Of a DNA stretch of 64,000 nucleotides, positions 9,275 to 18,230 are shown piece after piece. Under the pieces are notes generated by a model, which saw nothing but the letters and a program-made list of their open reading frames with translations, was not told the origin of the DNA and did no database searches. The position numbers were made by a program, and so were the translations under genes. Source of the stretch: Thalassobius sp049116315 (GTDB lineage: Bacteria > Pseudomonadota > Alphaproteobacteria > Rhodobacterales > Rhodobacteraceae); contig JAGDZD010000004.1 in assembly GCA_049116315.1 (NCBI GenBank), positions 372,001 to 436,000 on the forward strand, read 5' to 3'. Within the stretch, counting starts at the first letter, position 1, and each line of letters begins with the position of its first letter.

Positions 9275-10125
9275 GCGGTATCGACAATCTTCCTCCGCTG
9301 CGTGAGGTCATTGAAACACATGAAATTGCAGCCAAAAAATCACTTGGGCAGAACTTTCTGCTGGATTTGAATTTGACCGCAAAAATCGCCCGCTTTGCTG
9401 GGGGCAGCAAGGGGGATTTGGCCAAATGTGATATCCTCGAAGTGGGCCCCGGCCCCGGTGGTTTGACGCGCGGATTGTTGGCCGAAGGGGCGCGCAAAGT
9501 GCTGGCCATCGAAAAAGACAGCCGGTGTATGCCCGCATTGGCCGAAATCAGCGACGCTTATCCAGGTCAGCTGCAGGTCATCAATGGCGATGCCTTGCAG
9601 GTGGACCCGCTCGAGCACCTGACACCGCCGATCCGCATTGCCGCCAACTTGCCGTATAACGTCGGCACCGAACTTTTGGTGCGCTGGTTGACCCCCAAAG
9701 AGTGGCCGCCATTTTGGTCTTCGCTGACATTGATGTTTCAACGCGAAGTGGCGGAACGCATCGTCGCCAAACCCGGCTCCAAAGCCTATGGCCGGTTGGC
9801 ATTGTTGGCGCAATGGCGCACCGATGCGCAAATTGTGATGAGCTTGCCACCCGAGGCCTTTAATCCGCCGCCCAAAGTGCATTCCGCCGTTGTGCATCTG
9901 ACCGCATTGCCCGAACCCAAGTTCGAAGCCAACGCCAAAAAGTTGGAACAGGTGGTGGCCAAGGCGTTTAATCAACGTCGTAAGATGATGCGATCCGCTT
10001 TGAAAGGCATTGCGCCTGATCTTGAGGATCGTCTGATCGCCTCGGGGATCAAACCCACAGAACGGGCAGAGACCGTGTCGCTGGAACAGTTTTGCGCCTT
10101 GGCGCGGGCGCTGGAACAGCCCTAA
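9271..10125 (+). CDS. rsmA: 16S rRNA dimethyladenosine transferase RsmA/KsgA
   Basis: A 284-residue methyltransferase: KKSLGQNFLLD near residue 25, the SAM-binding EVGPGPGGLT, and the catalytic NLPYNVGT motif. It dimethylates the two adjacent adenosines of the helix 45 loop in 16S rRNA during 30S maturation. It is the last gene of the run that begins at lptF, and is closed 30 bp downstream by a strong hairpin. Confidence 0.95.
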   Translation: MSGIDNLPPLREVIETHEIAAKKSLGQNFLLDLNLTAKIARFAGGSKGDLAKCDILEVGPGPGGLTRGLLAEGARKVLAIEKDSRCMPALAEISDAYPGQLQVINGDALQVDPLEHLTPPIRIAANLPYNVGTELLVRWLTPKEWPPFWSSLTLMFQREVAERIVAKPGSKAYGRLALLAQWRTDAQIVMSLPPEAFNPPPKVHSAVVHLTALPEPKFEANAKKLEQVVAKAFNQRRKMMRSALKGIAPDLEDRLIASGIKPTERAETVSLEQFCALARALEQP

Positions 10126-10155
10126 CTCTCAACCATTCAAATCACACGACAAGAA

Positions 10156-10180
10156 AAAGGCCCCAAATTGGGGCCTTTGT
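10156..10180. terminator. Bidirectional rho-independent terminator
   Basis: AAAGGCCCC-AAATT-GGGGCCTTT forms a perfect 9-bp stem with a 5-base loop, followed by GTTTT on the plus strand and T-rich on the minus strand. It sits between the convergent rsmA and DUF4167 genes and can serve both. Confidence 0.9.
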
Positions 10181-10181
10181 T

Positions 10182-10850
10182 TTATTCAGCAGCTTTTGGC
10201 GCATCCGGCGTATCAGCTTTGGCTTCGACCGGTTCCGCGCTTGGCGCAGGGGCCTCAGCGACCGGGGCCTCAGCCTCTGGTTTGGGCTTACGATCCGCCT
10301 TGGGTTCCGCAGGTTTGCGCGCCCGAGGCTTACGTGGCTTTGGATTGCGCTTGGGTGCTGGCGGTTTGTTTTCTGGTGTTTCGACCAGACCGCTGTCACT
10401 TTCTGCTGGGGCGACATCAACCGTATCGGGCTGTTCAGCACCGGGTTGGGACACCGCAGTAGGCGCAGCCTCTGCCGGTTTTTTAGCCGCACCTTCGTTG
10501 GCGTCGCGTTGTTCCTGACGCGCAGCACGTTCGCGGTCACGCTCAATCTGGCGCTCACGGTTTTCACGCTCTTGCTGCTCGCGGCGGGCTTCTTGATCCC
10601 GCTGAGCCGTCGACAACAACCGCATATAATGCTCGGCGTGCTGCTGAAAGTTTTCAGCCGCCACCCGGTCGTTGCTCAGCTGCGCATCACGCGCAAGCTG
10701 ATTGTATTTGTCTATGATTTGCTGCGGCGTGCCGCGCACTTTGCCCTCGGGGCCAGAGCTGTCAAACACCCGGTTGACGATATTGCCAACAGAACGGTTA
10801 TTGTTATTACGGTTTGACTTTGACCGCGATCGGGATTTCGAAGATCTCAT
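10182..10850 (-). CDS. DUF4167 domain protein, RNA/nucleic-acid-binding-like
   Basis: A 222-residue protein whose first ~100 residues match the alphaproteobacterial DUF4167 domain: a basic Ser/Arg/Asn-rich start (MRSSKSRSRSKSN, NRNNNN), then VFDSSGPEGKVRGTPQQI and AENFQQHAEHY. The remainder is low complexity: an Arg/Glu-rich coiled-coil-like stretch, then Pro/Ala/Lys-rich repeats. The basic start suggests nucleic-acid binding, but no function is established. I chose ATG 10850 because the conserved MRSS start is there; an in-frame GTG at 10871 would add seven residues. Confidence 0.85.
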   Translation of the reverse strand: MRSSKSRSRSKSNRNNNNRSVGNIVNRVFDSSGPEGKVRGTPQQIIDKYNQLARDAQLSNDRVAAENFQQHAEHYMRLLSTAQRDQEARREQQERENRERQIERDRERAARQEQRDANEGAAKKPAEAAPTAVSQPGAEQPDTVDVAPAESDSGLVETPENKPPAPKRNPKPRKPRARKPAEPKADRKPKPEAEAPVAEAPAPSAEPVEAKADTPDAPKAAE

Positions 10851-11091
10851 CTTTTTTAGTCCAGCCTTCACAATGTCATCGTCGTCAGACCCGTTTCGCG
10901 CCTCTTGCGCTCTCTAACAGCCGGATCATCAACGTTTTGTGGCTTGGCGTCGGGCAGGAGCGAACTGGGCATCCAGTGCCTCGACACCCTCTGAGTACTC
11001 ATACCGAGCCAATCTGACAAGAGCTAAGAGTCGAAAAACCGGGATTGGTCGCAGTTTTTTTGCAATTCCCCCCGTTGCACGAAATTTCTGA

Positions 11092-11916
11092 CTAGAAAGC
11101 AGCACTGACCACGCGATCGCGCCCGTCGAGGTCCTTGATAATCGCAACATTGCGAAATCCGGCCTGCAAAAATAGATCCTGCACATCCGGCCCCTGTCGC
11201 CATCCCATCTCGACCATGACCCGCCCTTGTGGGCTCAGAAAGGCCGCAGCCTGCGCCGCAATCACCCGGTATGGCGCCAAACCGTCGCCTCCCGGCGTCA
11301 GTGCCAAATGGGGATCATGGTCATAAACTTCGCGGTCCAGCTCCTGCATTTCCAAAGCGGTGATGTAGGGGGGATTGGACACAATCAGGTCATAGCGCCC
11401 CGATATGGCTTCAAACCAGTCGGATTGCACCAGCTGCGCCCTGTCCTGCACCGCTAACGCCGCAAGGTTGCGCTTTGCAACGGCCAAAGCGGCCGGGCTC
11501 AGATCGCTCAACACGCCCTGCGCATTGGGCAGTTCCGCCAAAAGCGTGGCGCCAATACAACCGCTGCCAGTGCCCAAATCAAGCAGACGCACCGGGGCCG
11601 GCCCGGTCAAGGCCTCAGCAATCAGGCATTCGGTTTCGGGTCGTGGGTCCAAAACATCCTGTGTCACTTCAAAATGATGGCCCCAAAACAGCCGCCCCCC
11701 CATGATTTTGGACACAGGTTTGCGCGCCAAACGGGCCGCGATGTGCTGTTCAAACTGATCAAGGGCAGCTGGCGTAACCTCATCACCGCCCATCAGCAGC
11801 AAGCGATCCCGCGGCACCCCCAAGGCATGCGCCAAAAGTGGCCGCGCGTCCCCCGCATCAAGTCCCGCCGCTTTCAGTTGCGCACTGGCTTGGCGCAAAG
11901 CCAAGGTCACATTCAT
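11092..11916 (-). CDS. prmC: Release-factor glutamine methyltransferase PrmC
   Basis: A 274-residue methyltransferase with an N-terminal helical domain, a SAM-binding LLDLGTGSGCIG motif near residue 120, and the substrate Gln-binding SNPPYI motif near residue 185. It methylates the Gln of the GGQ loop in release factors. Its start overlaps the prfA stop by 4 bp, so factor and modifier are made from one transcript. Confidence 0.95.
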   Translation of the reverse strand: MNVTLALRQASAQLKAAGLDAGDARPLLAHALGVPRDRLLLMGGDEVTPAALDQFEQHIAARLARKPVSKIMGGRLFWGHHFEVTQDVLDPRPETECLIAEALTGPAPVRLLDLGTGSGCIGATLLAELPNAQGVLSDLSPAALAVAKRNLAALAVQDRAQLVQSDWFEAISGRYDLIVSNPPYITALEMQELDREVYDHDPHLALTPGGDGLAPYRVIAAQAAAFLSPQGRVMVEMGWRQGPDVQDLFLQAGFRNVAIIKDLDGRDRVVSAAF

Positions 11917-12962
11917 CCGTTCATCTCGGCCAGCAACGCCGCCTGATGATCCGCCGTCAGCGCATCGATGATCTCATCAAGATCCCCCTGCATCACCTGT
12001 GCCAAGGAATATAGCGTCAGATTGATCCGGTGATCGGTCATGCGTCCTTGTGGGAAATTATAGGTGCGAATGCGTTCAGATCGATCGCCACTGCCAACCT
12101 GAGATTTCCGGTCTGCGGCGCGCTCGGTATCGATGCGTTGACGCTCCAGATCAAACAGCCGTGTTTTTAGGACCTGCATCGCGATGGCGCGGTTCTGGTG
12201 TTGCGACTTCTCGGAGCTGGTGACCACAAGACCCGTGGGAATATGGGTGATCCGCACCGCCGAATCCGTGGTGTTAACGTGCTGCCCCCCCGCGCCCGAG
12301 GCGCGCATCGTATCGATGCGAATGTCGTTGGCGTCAATTTGGATATCCACATCTTCGGCTTCGGGCAAAACCGCCACGGTGGCGGCAGAGGTATGGATAC
12401 GTCCGCCCGATTCCGTTTCGGGCACGCGCTGAACCCGGTGGACACCGCTTTCATACTTGAGCCGCGCAAACACACCGCTGCCTTTGACATGCACCACCAC
12501 ATCTTTGATGCCGCCCAATTCGGTCTCGCTCATCTCAATAATTTGAAATGCCCAGCCCTGAGATTCGGCGTAGCGCTGATACATGCGCAACAAATTTCCG
12601 GCAAACAGTGCCGCTTCGTCGCCGCCTGTGCCGGGGCGAATCTCGATCATCGCCGGGCGCGCGTCCGCCGCGTCTTTGGGCAGCAAACTCAACTGCAACG
12701 CCGCCTCCGCGTCGGGCAGCTTGGCTTTCAACACCGGCAGCTCTTCTTCGGCCAAATCCTTCATCTCAGGATCCGCCAACATCGATTCCGCCTCTTCCAG
12801 ATCGTCAAGCAATTGGCGATACGCCAAAATCTGGTCCACAACAGGACGCATATCGGCGTATTCCTTGCCCAAAGCGGCAATATCCCCACTGCCGGCGGAC
12901 ATTTGCGCTTCGATGAATTCAAAACGGGCGGTGATCTGTTCTAGGCGGTCGCGTGCAATCAT
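11913..12962 (-). CDS. prfA: Peptide chain release factor 1
   Basis: A 349-residue class I release factor. The catalytic loop RASGAGGQHVN carries the GGQ, and PGTGGDEA marks the domain junction. In RF1 the stop-codon reading motif is of the PxT type; the overall order and the missing programmed frameshift fit RF1 rather than RF2. It terminates translation at UAA/UAG. First gene of prfA-prmC; divergent from the small exported protein beginning at 13025. Confidence 0.93.
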   Translation of the reverse strand: MIARDRLEQITARFEFIEAQMSAGSGDIAALGKEYADMRPVVDQILAYRQLLDDLEEAESMLADPEMKDLAEEELPVLKAKLPDAEAALQLSLLPKDAADARPAMIEIRPGTGGDEAALFAGNLLRMYQRYAESQGWAFQIIEMSETELGGIKDVVVHVKGSGVFARLKYESGVHRVQRVPETESGGRIHTSAATVAVLPEAEDVDIQIDANDIRIDTMRASGAGGQHVNTTDSAVRITHIPTGLVVTSSEKSQHQNRAIAMQVLKTRLFDLERQRIDTERAADRKSQVGSGDRSERIRTYNFPQGRMTDHRINLTLYSLAQVMQGDLDEIIDALTADHQAALLAEMNG

Positions 12963-13024
12963 ATCCCCTGCTTTTCGTATTCAAGGGATTTGGTCAAGAG
13001 CTCGTCTTATGCTATAGTTGCTAT

Positions 13025-13315
13025 ATGTGGAAACTGATACCTCTCTTGATGCTCGCCCCCGCCGCCCTTGCTGATGCAAACATCGGTGGGAAAACCGTAG
13101 ATTGTTATTGCACCGACAGCTCCGGCGGGCGCATTGAACTGGGCCAATCCATCTGTCTTCAGGTCGATGGTCGCATGTTCATGGCGCAGTGCCAAATGTC
13201 GTTGAACGTGCCGATGTGGCGCGAAGTGGCGCAAGGCTGCCTCAGCTCGTCACTGCAAAACCCGCAGCCCCTGACCCCAGTGCTCGACACGGGCGGCGTT
13301 GACGCCAAAATCTGA
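13025..13315 (+). CDS. Small Cys-rich exported protein of unknown function
   Basis: A 96-residue ORF beginning MWKLIPLLMLAPAALA, a clear signal peptide, followed by a mature part with five cysteines (VDCYCTD, SICLQ, AQCQM, QGCLS), suggesting disulfides in the periplasm. I do not recognise a named family. The start at ATG 13025 is chosen because it opens the signal peptide; upstream in-frame codons would reach into prfA. Its last 66 bp overlap the end of the convergent DUF1499 gene, so the C-terminal tail is shared DNA. Confidence 0.65.
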   Translation: MWKLIPLLMLAPAALADANIGGKTVDCYCTDSSGGRIELGQSICLQVDGRMFMAQCQMSLNVPMWREVAQGCLSSSLQNPQPLTPVLDTGGVDAKI

Positions 13316-13666
13316 CTGGCCAAACCGGGATCGCGCCAGCACCACCACCGCGTTGCCGCGCTGCTCGATGGTGGTGTAATCGGGAAACCCCCAAACCGCG
13401 CTGCGGGTGACATAGGTCACGCGCCCCGTATCAGGATGGCCCGCAACAACCTTGGTGCGCGGCGTTGATTGCGCCACACGGTGCAGTTGCTCCAGCTGTC
13501 CAGGCAGAATACGCACCACACCAGTGGCAAAGCGCCCCTCTTTTTGCGCGGCCAATGACACATGCCAACGCTGCGGATCACTGGGGGCACAACGCACATA
13601 CAACGCCCCACACACGCCCGCCACAACCAACAGCGCAACGATCAAGCTGGCGCCCCTCCGTTTCAT
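13250..13666 (-). CDS. DUF1499 family exported/membrane-anchored protein
   Basis: A 138-residue protein with one N-terminal hydrophobic helix (ASLIVALLVVAGVCGALYV) and a DUF1499-like body ending in SRFGQSDFGVNAARVEHW, close to that family's conserved C-terminus. Function unknown. The chosen ATG at 13666 lies inside the dispersed repeat at 13662-13693, so the repeat forms its leader; an upstream in-frame ATG at 13675 is an alternative. The 3' end overlaps the small Cys-rich gene. Confidence 0.75.
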   Translation of the reverse strand: MKRRGASLIVALLVVAGVCGALYVRCAPSDPQRWHVSLAAQKEGRFATGVVRILPGQLEQLHRVAQSTPRTKVVAGHPDTGRVTYVTRSAVWGFPDYTTIEQRGNAVVVLARSRFGQSDFGVNAARVEHWGQGLRVLQ

Positions 13667-13693
13667 CTTGCCCAAAATACTCCCGCCGGAGGC
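13662..13693. repeat. Dispersed ~31-bp repeat, copy 2
   Basis: Same unit as at 365-395, with one additional A in the CCCAAAATAC portion. It overlaps the start codon of the DUF1499 gene, so on the minus strand GGGCAAGATG of the repeat contributes the ATG itself. Confidence 0.75.
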
Positions 13694-13715
13694 CCCGGCG
13701 CCCCCATGTCACCGC

Positions 13716-14678
13716 TCAGGATTTGCGTGTCCATCCCCACAGGCAGATCAATTCCATCGCCACATGCGCCCCGGCAACCGCCGTGCAGCCCCCCGCATCA
13801 AAGGGGGGTGACACTTCGACCACATCGCCCCCCACCAAGGAAATTCCGGCCAGATCACGCAGGATCATCGCGGCCTGCGCGCTGGACAATCCGCCCCAGA
13901 CCGGCGTGCCCGTGCCGGGGGCAAAGGCGGGATCCAAAGCATCAATATCAAAAGTCAGATAGGTGGGGTTCTGGCCCACCACCGCTTTCACCTTGGCGGC
14001 GATGTCAGCGGCGCTGCTTTCATGCACCTCGCGCGCATCAATCACATGCATGCCCAAATAGTCTTCACATTCGGTGCGGATTCCAATCTGGACTGACCGT
14101 TTGGGATCCACCAGACCCAGCTTCACCGCCTTATACATAAAAGTGCCGTGATCAATCCGCTCAAGATCATCATCCCGCCACAGGTCTGAATGGGCATCAA
14201 ATTGGATCACACTGAGGGGGCCATATTTTTCAGCATAGGCCTTTAGGATTGGCAGGGTGATATAGTGATCTCCTCCCAGCGTCACCGTGGCCACATCGGC
14301 CTGAACCAACTTGCGAAAATGAGCTTCAACGGCTTTGGGAAACTCCCATGTGCGTGCGTAATCAAACGCCACATCGCCGTAATCCACAATCGAGAATTGC
14401 GACAGCGGATCAAAACCCCAGCCATAGGGCGGATCATAGGGTTGCAGCGTGCTGGCCTCGCGGATGGCGCGCGGGCCAAGCCGGGTGCCCGGGCGATTGG
14501 TCACCGCCTGATCAAACGGCACCCCGGTCACCGCCAGCTGAACATCGCTTAAATCTTTGCTATAGCGGCGGCGCAAAAAGGACGTGGCCCCAGCAAAAGC
14601 ATTCTCGTGGCTGAGCCCCCGCAAATCCTCGCGGGTGAACGCATGATCAATTTGCGTTTTTGCATCTTCTAGACCCAT
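13716..14678 (-). CDS. speB: Agmatinase / ureohydrolase family protein
   Basis: A 320-residue ureohydrolase with the manganese ligands in GGDHYITLP, QFDAHSDLW and TFDIDALDPAFAPGTGTP. Family members cleave agmatine, guanidinobutyrate or related guanidines to release urea; the substrate cannot be fixed from sequence, and agmatine is the default. ATG 14678 is chosen because a GGGGG-type ribosome site lies just upstream; the open frame runs ~70 bp further. It lies 90 bp downstream of the M20 amidohydrolase gene in the same orientation. Confidence 0.85.
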   Translation of the reverse strand: MGLEDAKTQIDHAFTREDLRGLSHENAFAGATSFLRRRYSKDLSDVQLAVTGVPFDQAVTNRPGTRLGPRAIREASTLQPYDPPYGWGFDPLSQFSIVDYGDVAFDYARTWEFPKAVEAHFRKLVQADVATVTLGGDHYITLPILKAYAEKYGPLSVIQFDAHSDLWRDDDLERIDHGTFMYKAVKLGLVDPKRSVQIGIRTECEDYLGMHVIDAREVHESSAADIAAKVKAVVGQNPTYLTFDIDALDPAFAPGTGTPVWGGLSSAQAAMILRDLAGISLVGGDVVEVSPPFDAGGCTAVAGAHVAMELICLWGWTRKS

Positions 14679-14768
14679 GTCGCCCCCTTGCGCCAAAATA
14701 TAATCAAATTCCAAACCGAGGTTTACCGCAGACAGTCCGCAGGTCAAGCATCTCGTGTCGGGCGGGGC

Positions 14769-15929
14769 CTATTGCGGCAGCGCTGTCTCAACCAAACGGG
14801 CAAAGAAAGACGCACCAATTGGGGCGATTTCGTCATTAAAATCAAACCCCGGTTGGTGCAAAGCAGCCCCTTCGCCTGCGCCAAGGAACAGATAGGCCCC
14901 CGGGCGCGCTTCCAACAGATAGCTAAAGTCTTCGGCGCCCATTTCCCGCCCCGCGTCATCCACAACCATTTTGTCACCGGCAATTTCGCGGGCGATATCG
15001 GCGGCAAACTTTGCCTTGTCAGGATCGTTCACAGTTGCGGGATACCACACCTCGTAATTCAACTCGGCATGCACGCCGTAGGCCGGCCCCATGCCGTCAC
15101 AGATCTCTTGCAAGCGCTGCATCACCATGGCCTGCACCTTTTTATCAAAGGTCCGCACCGTGCCATTGATATAGGCGGTTTCGGGGATGATGTTTTCCGC
15201 AGAACCGGTGTGGATCTGGGTGACCGAGATCACCAAATCATCCAATGCATAATGGTTGCGGCTGGAAATCGATTGAATGGCCTGCACAATGCCAACCGCC
15301 GCGATCACCGGGTCTCGGGTGTCCTGTGGCATCGCCCCATGACCGCCGACACCTTTGATATGAATATGAAAGGTGTCCACCGCTGCCATTATCGGACCCG
15401 GCGTTGTGTAAAACCCGCCTTCGGTAAAACCGGGCGCGTTGTGCAACGCATAGACCTCTTGGATGGCAAACCGGTCCATGATGCCCTCTTGCACCATCAC
15501 ACCACCGCCGCCGCCATCTTCTTCGGCGGGCTGAAAAATCAGCGCAACTGTGCCAGAAAACTTGCGGGTTTCAGCCAGATATTTCGCCGCTCCCAACAAC
15601 ATAGTGGTGTGCCCGTCATGGCCACAGGCGTGCATCACCCCGTCCTTCACCGACGCATATTCAGCGCCCGTCTCTTCTACGATCGGCAACGCATCCATGT
15701 CAGCGCGCAGACCGATGGTTGGGCCCTCACCCTGCCCTTTGATCAGGGCCACGATCCCCGTGGTGGCAATACCGGTGTGGATCTCATCCACACCAAAGGC
15801 CTTGAGCTGTGTTTCCACGAACCGCGCTGTTTCATGGCATTCAAAGCCAAGTTCAGGGTTCTGATGTAAATGCCGCCGCCACGCGGTCATTTCGTCTGAG
15901 AACCCGGCAATGCGGTTGATAACGGCCAT
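14769..15929 (-). CDS. M20-family amidohydrolase (hippurate-hydrolase-like)
   Basis: A 386-residue M20D peptidase/amidohydrolase. RRHLHQNPELGFE opens the catalytic domain, GLRADMDALPI and HACGHDGHTTMLLGAA give metal ligands, and FQPAEEDGGGG the catalytic glutamates. Family members remove acyl groups from amino acids (hippurate, acetyl-ornithine-like, indole-acetyl amino acids) in the cytoplasm; the precise substrate is unknown. Proximity to the ureohydrolase suggests a nitrogen-scavenging pair, but this is inference. Confidence 0.85.
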   Translation of the reverse strand: MAVINRIAGFSDEMTAWRRHLHQNPELGFECHETARFVETQLKAFGVDEIHTGIATTGIVALIKGQGEGPTIGLRADMDALPIVEETGAEYASVKDGVMHACGHDGHTTMLLGAAKYLAETRKFSGTVALIFQPAEEDGGGGGVMVQEGIMDRFAIQEVYALHNAPGFTEGGFYTTPGPIMAAVDTFHIHIKGVGGHGAMPQDTRDPVIAAVGIVQAIQSISSRNHYALDDLVISVTQIHTGSAENIIPETAYINGTVRTFDKKVQAMVMQRLQEICDGMGPAYGVHAELNYEVWYPATVNDPDKAKFAADIAREIAGDKMVVDDAGREMGAEDFSYLLEARPGAYLFLGAGEGAALHQPGFDFNDEIAPIGASFFARLVETALPQ

Positions 15930-16209
15930 AATATGCTCCTGATTGGTCGCCAGAGTATCTATCTTGTAGATGACCAGTTCAAGGTCTGAACAACCGCGAG
16001 ATGCGCACAGACATCAAAGCCGCAGCGCACACAGACGCCGCGCGCCACAACTTTTATCATTTCGCAGAGCGTTGGTGAGGCACATGGAGCCAACGGGTTA
16101 AGCGTTCAGCGTTGTGATCACCCCCGCCCCGCGCTAGGACTTGCACAGGCTCTTGGTGGGACCTCTCGCCTCACTGGGACACGCGATACTTAACTGACAG
16201 GAACCTGTG

Positions 16210-17049
16210 ATGCCCGGTCCAAACTCTGACACCCTGATCAACGATCCCAAAGGCGGATTGCCGCGCTTGCTGGAGATCATGCGCCGCCTGCGTGACCCGG
16301 ACACAGGCTGCCCTTGGGATATTGAGCAAACCTTTGCCACCATCGCGCCATACACCATCGAAGAGGCCTATGAAGTGGCCGATGCGATCGAGCGCCAAGA
16401 CTGGGACGAGCTGCGCGGTGAACTTGGGGATCTGTTGTTTCAATCCGTATTTCACGCGCAGATGGCGCAAGAAGCAGGGATGTTCACCTTTGATGACGTG
16501 GCCAACACAATGTCAGACAAGATGGTCGCCCGCCATCCGCATGTCTTTGGCAGCGAAAACCGGGACAAATCCGCTGAACAGCAAACTGTGGATTGGGAAC
16601 AGATCAAAGCCGCCGAACGGGCGGGCAAAGAACAAAAAGGCGCATTAGACGGGGTGGCAGTTGGATTGCCTGCGCTGTTGCGCGCGGCAAAGCTGCAAAA
16701 ACGCGCCGCCCGCGTGGGGTTTGACTGGCCCCATATTGACCACGTGGTCGATAAGATTCGCGAAGAAGCGGCTGAATTGGCCGAGGCCCGCGACACCCTG
16801 ACCCAAGACGACATCGAAGAAGAGTTTGGCGACTTGATGTTTGTGATGGCCAATCTGGCCCGGCACCTGAACATCGAACCCGAAGGCGCTTTGCGCGCAG
16901 CCAATGCCAAATTTATTCGACGTTTTGAAGGGGTTGAAGCCAAACTGGCCGCATTGGGAAAGACACCATCACAGTCGAATTTGGCCGAAATGGACGCGCT
17001 CTGGGATGCCGTCAAAGCCGAGGAGAAAGCCCAAAAATCCAGTTGTTGA
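16210..17049 (+). CDS. mazG: Nucleoside triphosphate pyrophosphohydrolase MazG
   Basis: A 279-residue protein with two MazG repeats. The first starts MRRLRDPDTGCPWDIEQT and has EEAYEVADAI and ELGDLLFQ; the second has EEAAELAEA and EEFGDLMF. The paired Glu/Asp residues bind magnesium. It hydrolyses NTPs/dNTPs to monophosphates, clearing non-canonical nucleotides or lowering (p)ppGpp. AGGA at 16199-16202 supports ATG 16210 over the overlapping GTG 16207. Confidence 0.93.
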   Translation: MPGPNSDTLINDPKGGLPRLLEIMRRLRDPDTGCPWDIEQTFATIAPYTIEEAYEVADAIERQDWDELRGELGDLLFQSVFHAQMAQEAGMFTFDDVANTMSDKMVARHPHVFGSENRDKSAEQQTVDWEQIKAAERAGKEQKGALDGVAVGLPALLRAAKLQKRAARVGFDWPHIDHVVDKIREEAAELAEARDTLTQDDIEEEFGDLMFVMANLARHLNIEPEGALRAANAKFIRRFEGVEAKLAALGKTPSQSNLAEMDALWDAVKAEEKAQKSSC

Positions 17050-17072
17050 TTTTTTCAATCAGGTATTGACCA

Positions 17073-17085
17073 GAGTAAAATACTC
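17073..17085. promoter_or_regulatory. Dyad GAGTA-AAA-TACTC upstream of the iron-binding-protein gene
   Basis: An AT-rich inverted repeat lies 46 bp before the substrate-binding-protein start, within a region resembling a promoter (TATTGACC at 17064-17071). Iron-uptake genes in this group are commonly controlled by AT-rich operators for iron-responsive Rrf2 or Fur-family regulators, so an iron-response site is a reasonable guess. The match to any named box has not been computed. Confidence 0.4.
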
Positions 17086-17130
17086 AGGTTTAAGCAGCCG
17101 CAATGAAACCCGGTTGTTCGGAGAATGAAA

Positions 17131-18144
17131 ATGTCGACCCTATTCAAATCTTTTGCTGGCGCAGTGGTTGCGTCCTTTGTTGCTGCGCCTGTTTTGGCAG
17201 AAGAAGTGAACCTGTATTCCTATCGTCAGCCGGAATTGCTGCAGCCTTTGACCGATGCCTTCACCGCTGAGACTGGCATTGACGTCAACGTTGCGTATCT
17301 GAGCAAAGGCATGGTTGAGCGTCTGACCGCTGAAGGCAAACGCTCCCCTGCGGATCTGGTTCTGACCGTTGATATTTCACGTCTTGCCGCCGTTGTTGAC
17401 GCAGGTCTGACCCAAGCCGTGGACAGCGAAGCCCTGCGCACAAACGTGCCAAGCGAATACCGCGATCCAGCCAACCACTGGTGGGGTCTGACGACACGTG
17501 CCCGTGTGGTTTACGCGTCGAAAGATCGCGTCGCCGAAGGCGAAGTGACCAGCTATGAAGATCTAGCTGACCCCAAGTGGAAAGGCCGCATCTGTACCCG
17601 CTCCGGCACCCACGCCTATAACGTGGCGCTGACCTCTGCTGTGATCCACCACCACGGTGAAGAAGGCGGCAAAGCCTGGCTCGAAGGGATCAAAGCCAAC
17701 CTGGCCCGCAAACCACAGGGCAACGACCGCGCACAGGTCAAAGCGATCTGGGCAGGCGAATGCGATATCTCGATCGGCAACACCTATTACATGGGTAAAA
17801 TGCTGGCCGATCCAGAGCAGCAGGACTGGGCCAACAGCGTCAACATCGTATTCCCAGTGTTCGAAGGCGCTGGCGCGCATGTGAACATTTCTGGTGTGGC
17901 CATGACCAAATCCTCGCCAAACAAAGAAAACGCGTTGAAACTGATGGAATTCCTGACGTCCCCTGAGGCTCAGAAAATCTATGCCGAAGCCAACCACGAG
18001 TATCCAATTGCCCCCGGCACCGCGCCGAGCGCCTTGGTTCAAAGCTGGGGCAGCTTCACGGCTGACAGCGTCAACATGATGGATTTGGCCAAACAGCGCC
18101 CTGTGGCCCTGAAAATCACCGAACAAGTTGATTTTGACGGCTGA
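17131..18144 (+). CDS. Periplasmic Fe(III) ABC transporter substrate-binding protein
   Basis: A 337-residue FbpA/FutA/IdiA-type protein: a signal peptide ending AAPVLAEE, then EVNLYSYRQPEL, a TRSGTHAYNVAL segment and NTYYMGKML, where adjacent tyrosines are typical ferric-iron ligands. It should capture Fe3+ in the periplasm for an inner-membrane importer. ATG 17131 is used because GGAG at 17120-17123 has proper spacing to it and not to ATG 17125. No permease or ATPase gene follows; a terminator closes the gene, so it is monocistronic here. Confidence 0.88.
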   Translation: MSTLFKSFAGAVVASFVAAPVLAEEVNLYSYRQPELLQPLTDAFTAETGIDVNVAYLSKGMVERLTAEGKRSPADLVLTVDISRLAAVVDAGLTQAVDSEALRTNVPSEYRDPANHWWGLTTRARVVYASKDRVAEGEVTSYEDLADPKWKGRICTRSGTHAYNVALTSAVIHHHGEEGGKAWLEGIKANLARKPQGNDRAQVKAIWAGECDISIGNTYYMGKMLADPEQQDWANSVNIVFPVFEGAGAHVNISGVAMTKSSPNKENALKLMEFLTSPEAQKIYAEANHEYPIAPGTAPSALVQSWGSFTADSVNMMDLAKQRPVALKITEQVDFDG

Positions 18145-18171
18145 TCATTGCGATCAAACGCATGAGAGAAA

Positions 18172-18197
18172 GGGCGCCCACGACGGCGCCCTTTTTT
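18172..18197 (+). terminator. Rho-independent terminator after the iron-binding-protein gene
   Basis: GGGCGCC-CACGAC-GGCGCCC forms a perfect 7-bp stem followed immediately by TTTTTT. It begins 28 bp after the stop codon. Confidence 0.93.
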
Positions 18198-18230
18198 GTG
18201 CGCAGCCCTTTGGGGCAGCTGTTGCGTCGT

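Noticed and set aside
10092..10817. 241-residue plus-strand frame opposite DUF4167
   Set aside because: The low-complexity codons of the minus-strand gene create it; no homology-like pattern, and it runs across the terminator at 10156.
15930..16209. Gap between the M20 gene and mazG examined for an RNA gene
   Set aside because: No cloverleaf, terminator or conserved RNA pattern could be drawn; GC-rich with no T-tract hairpin.
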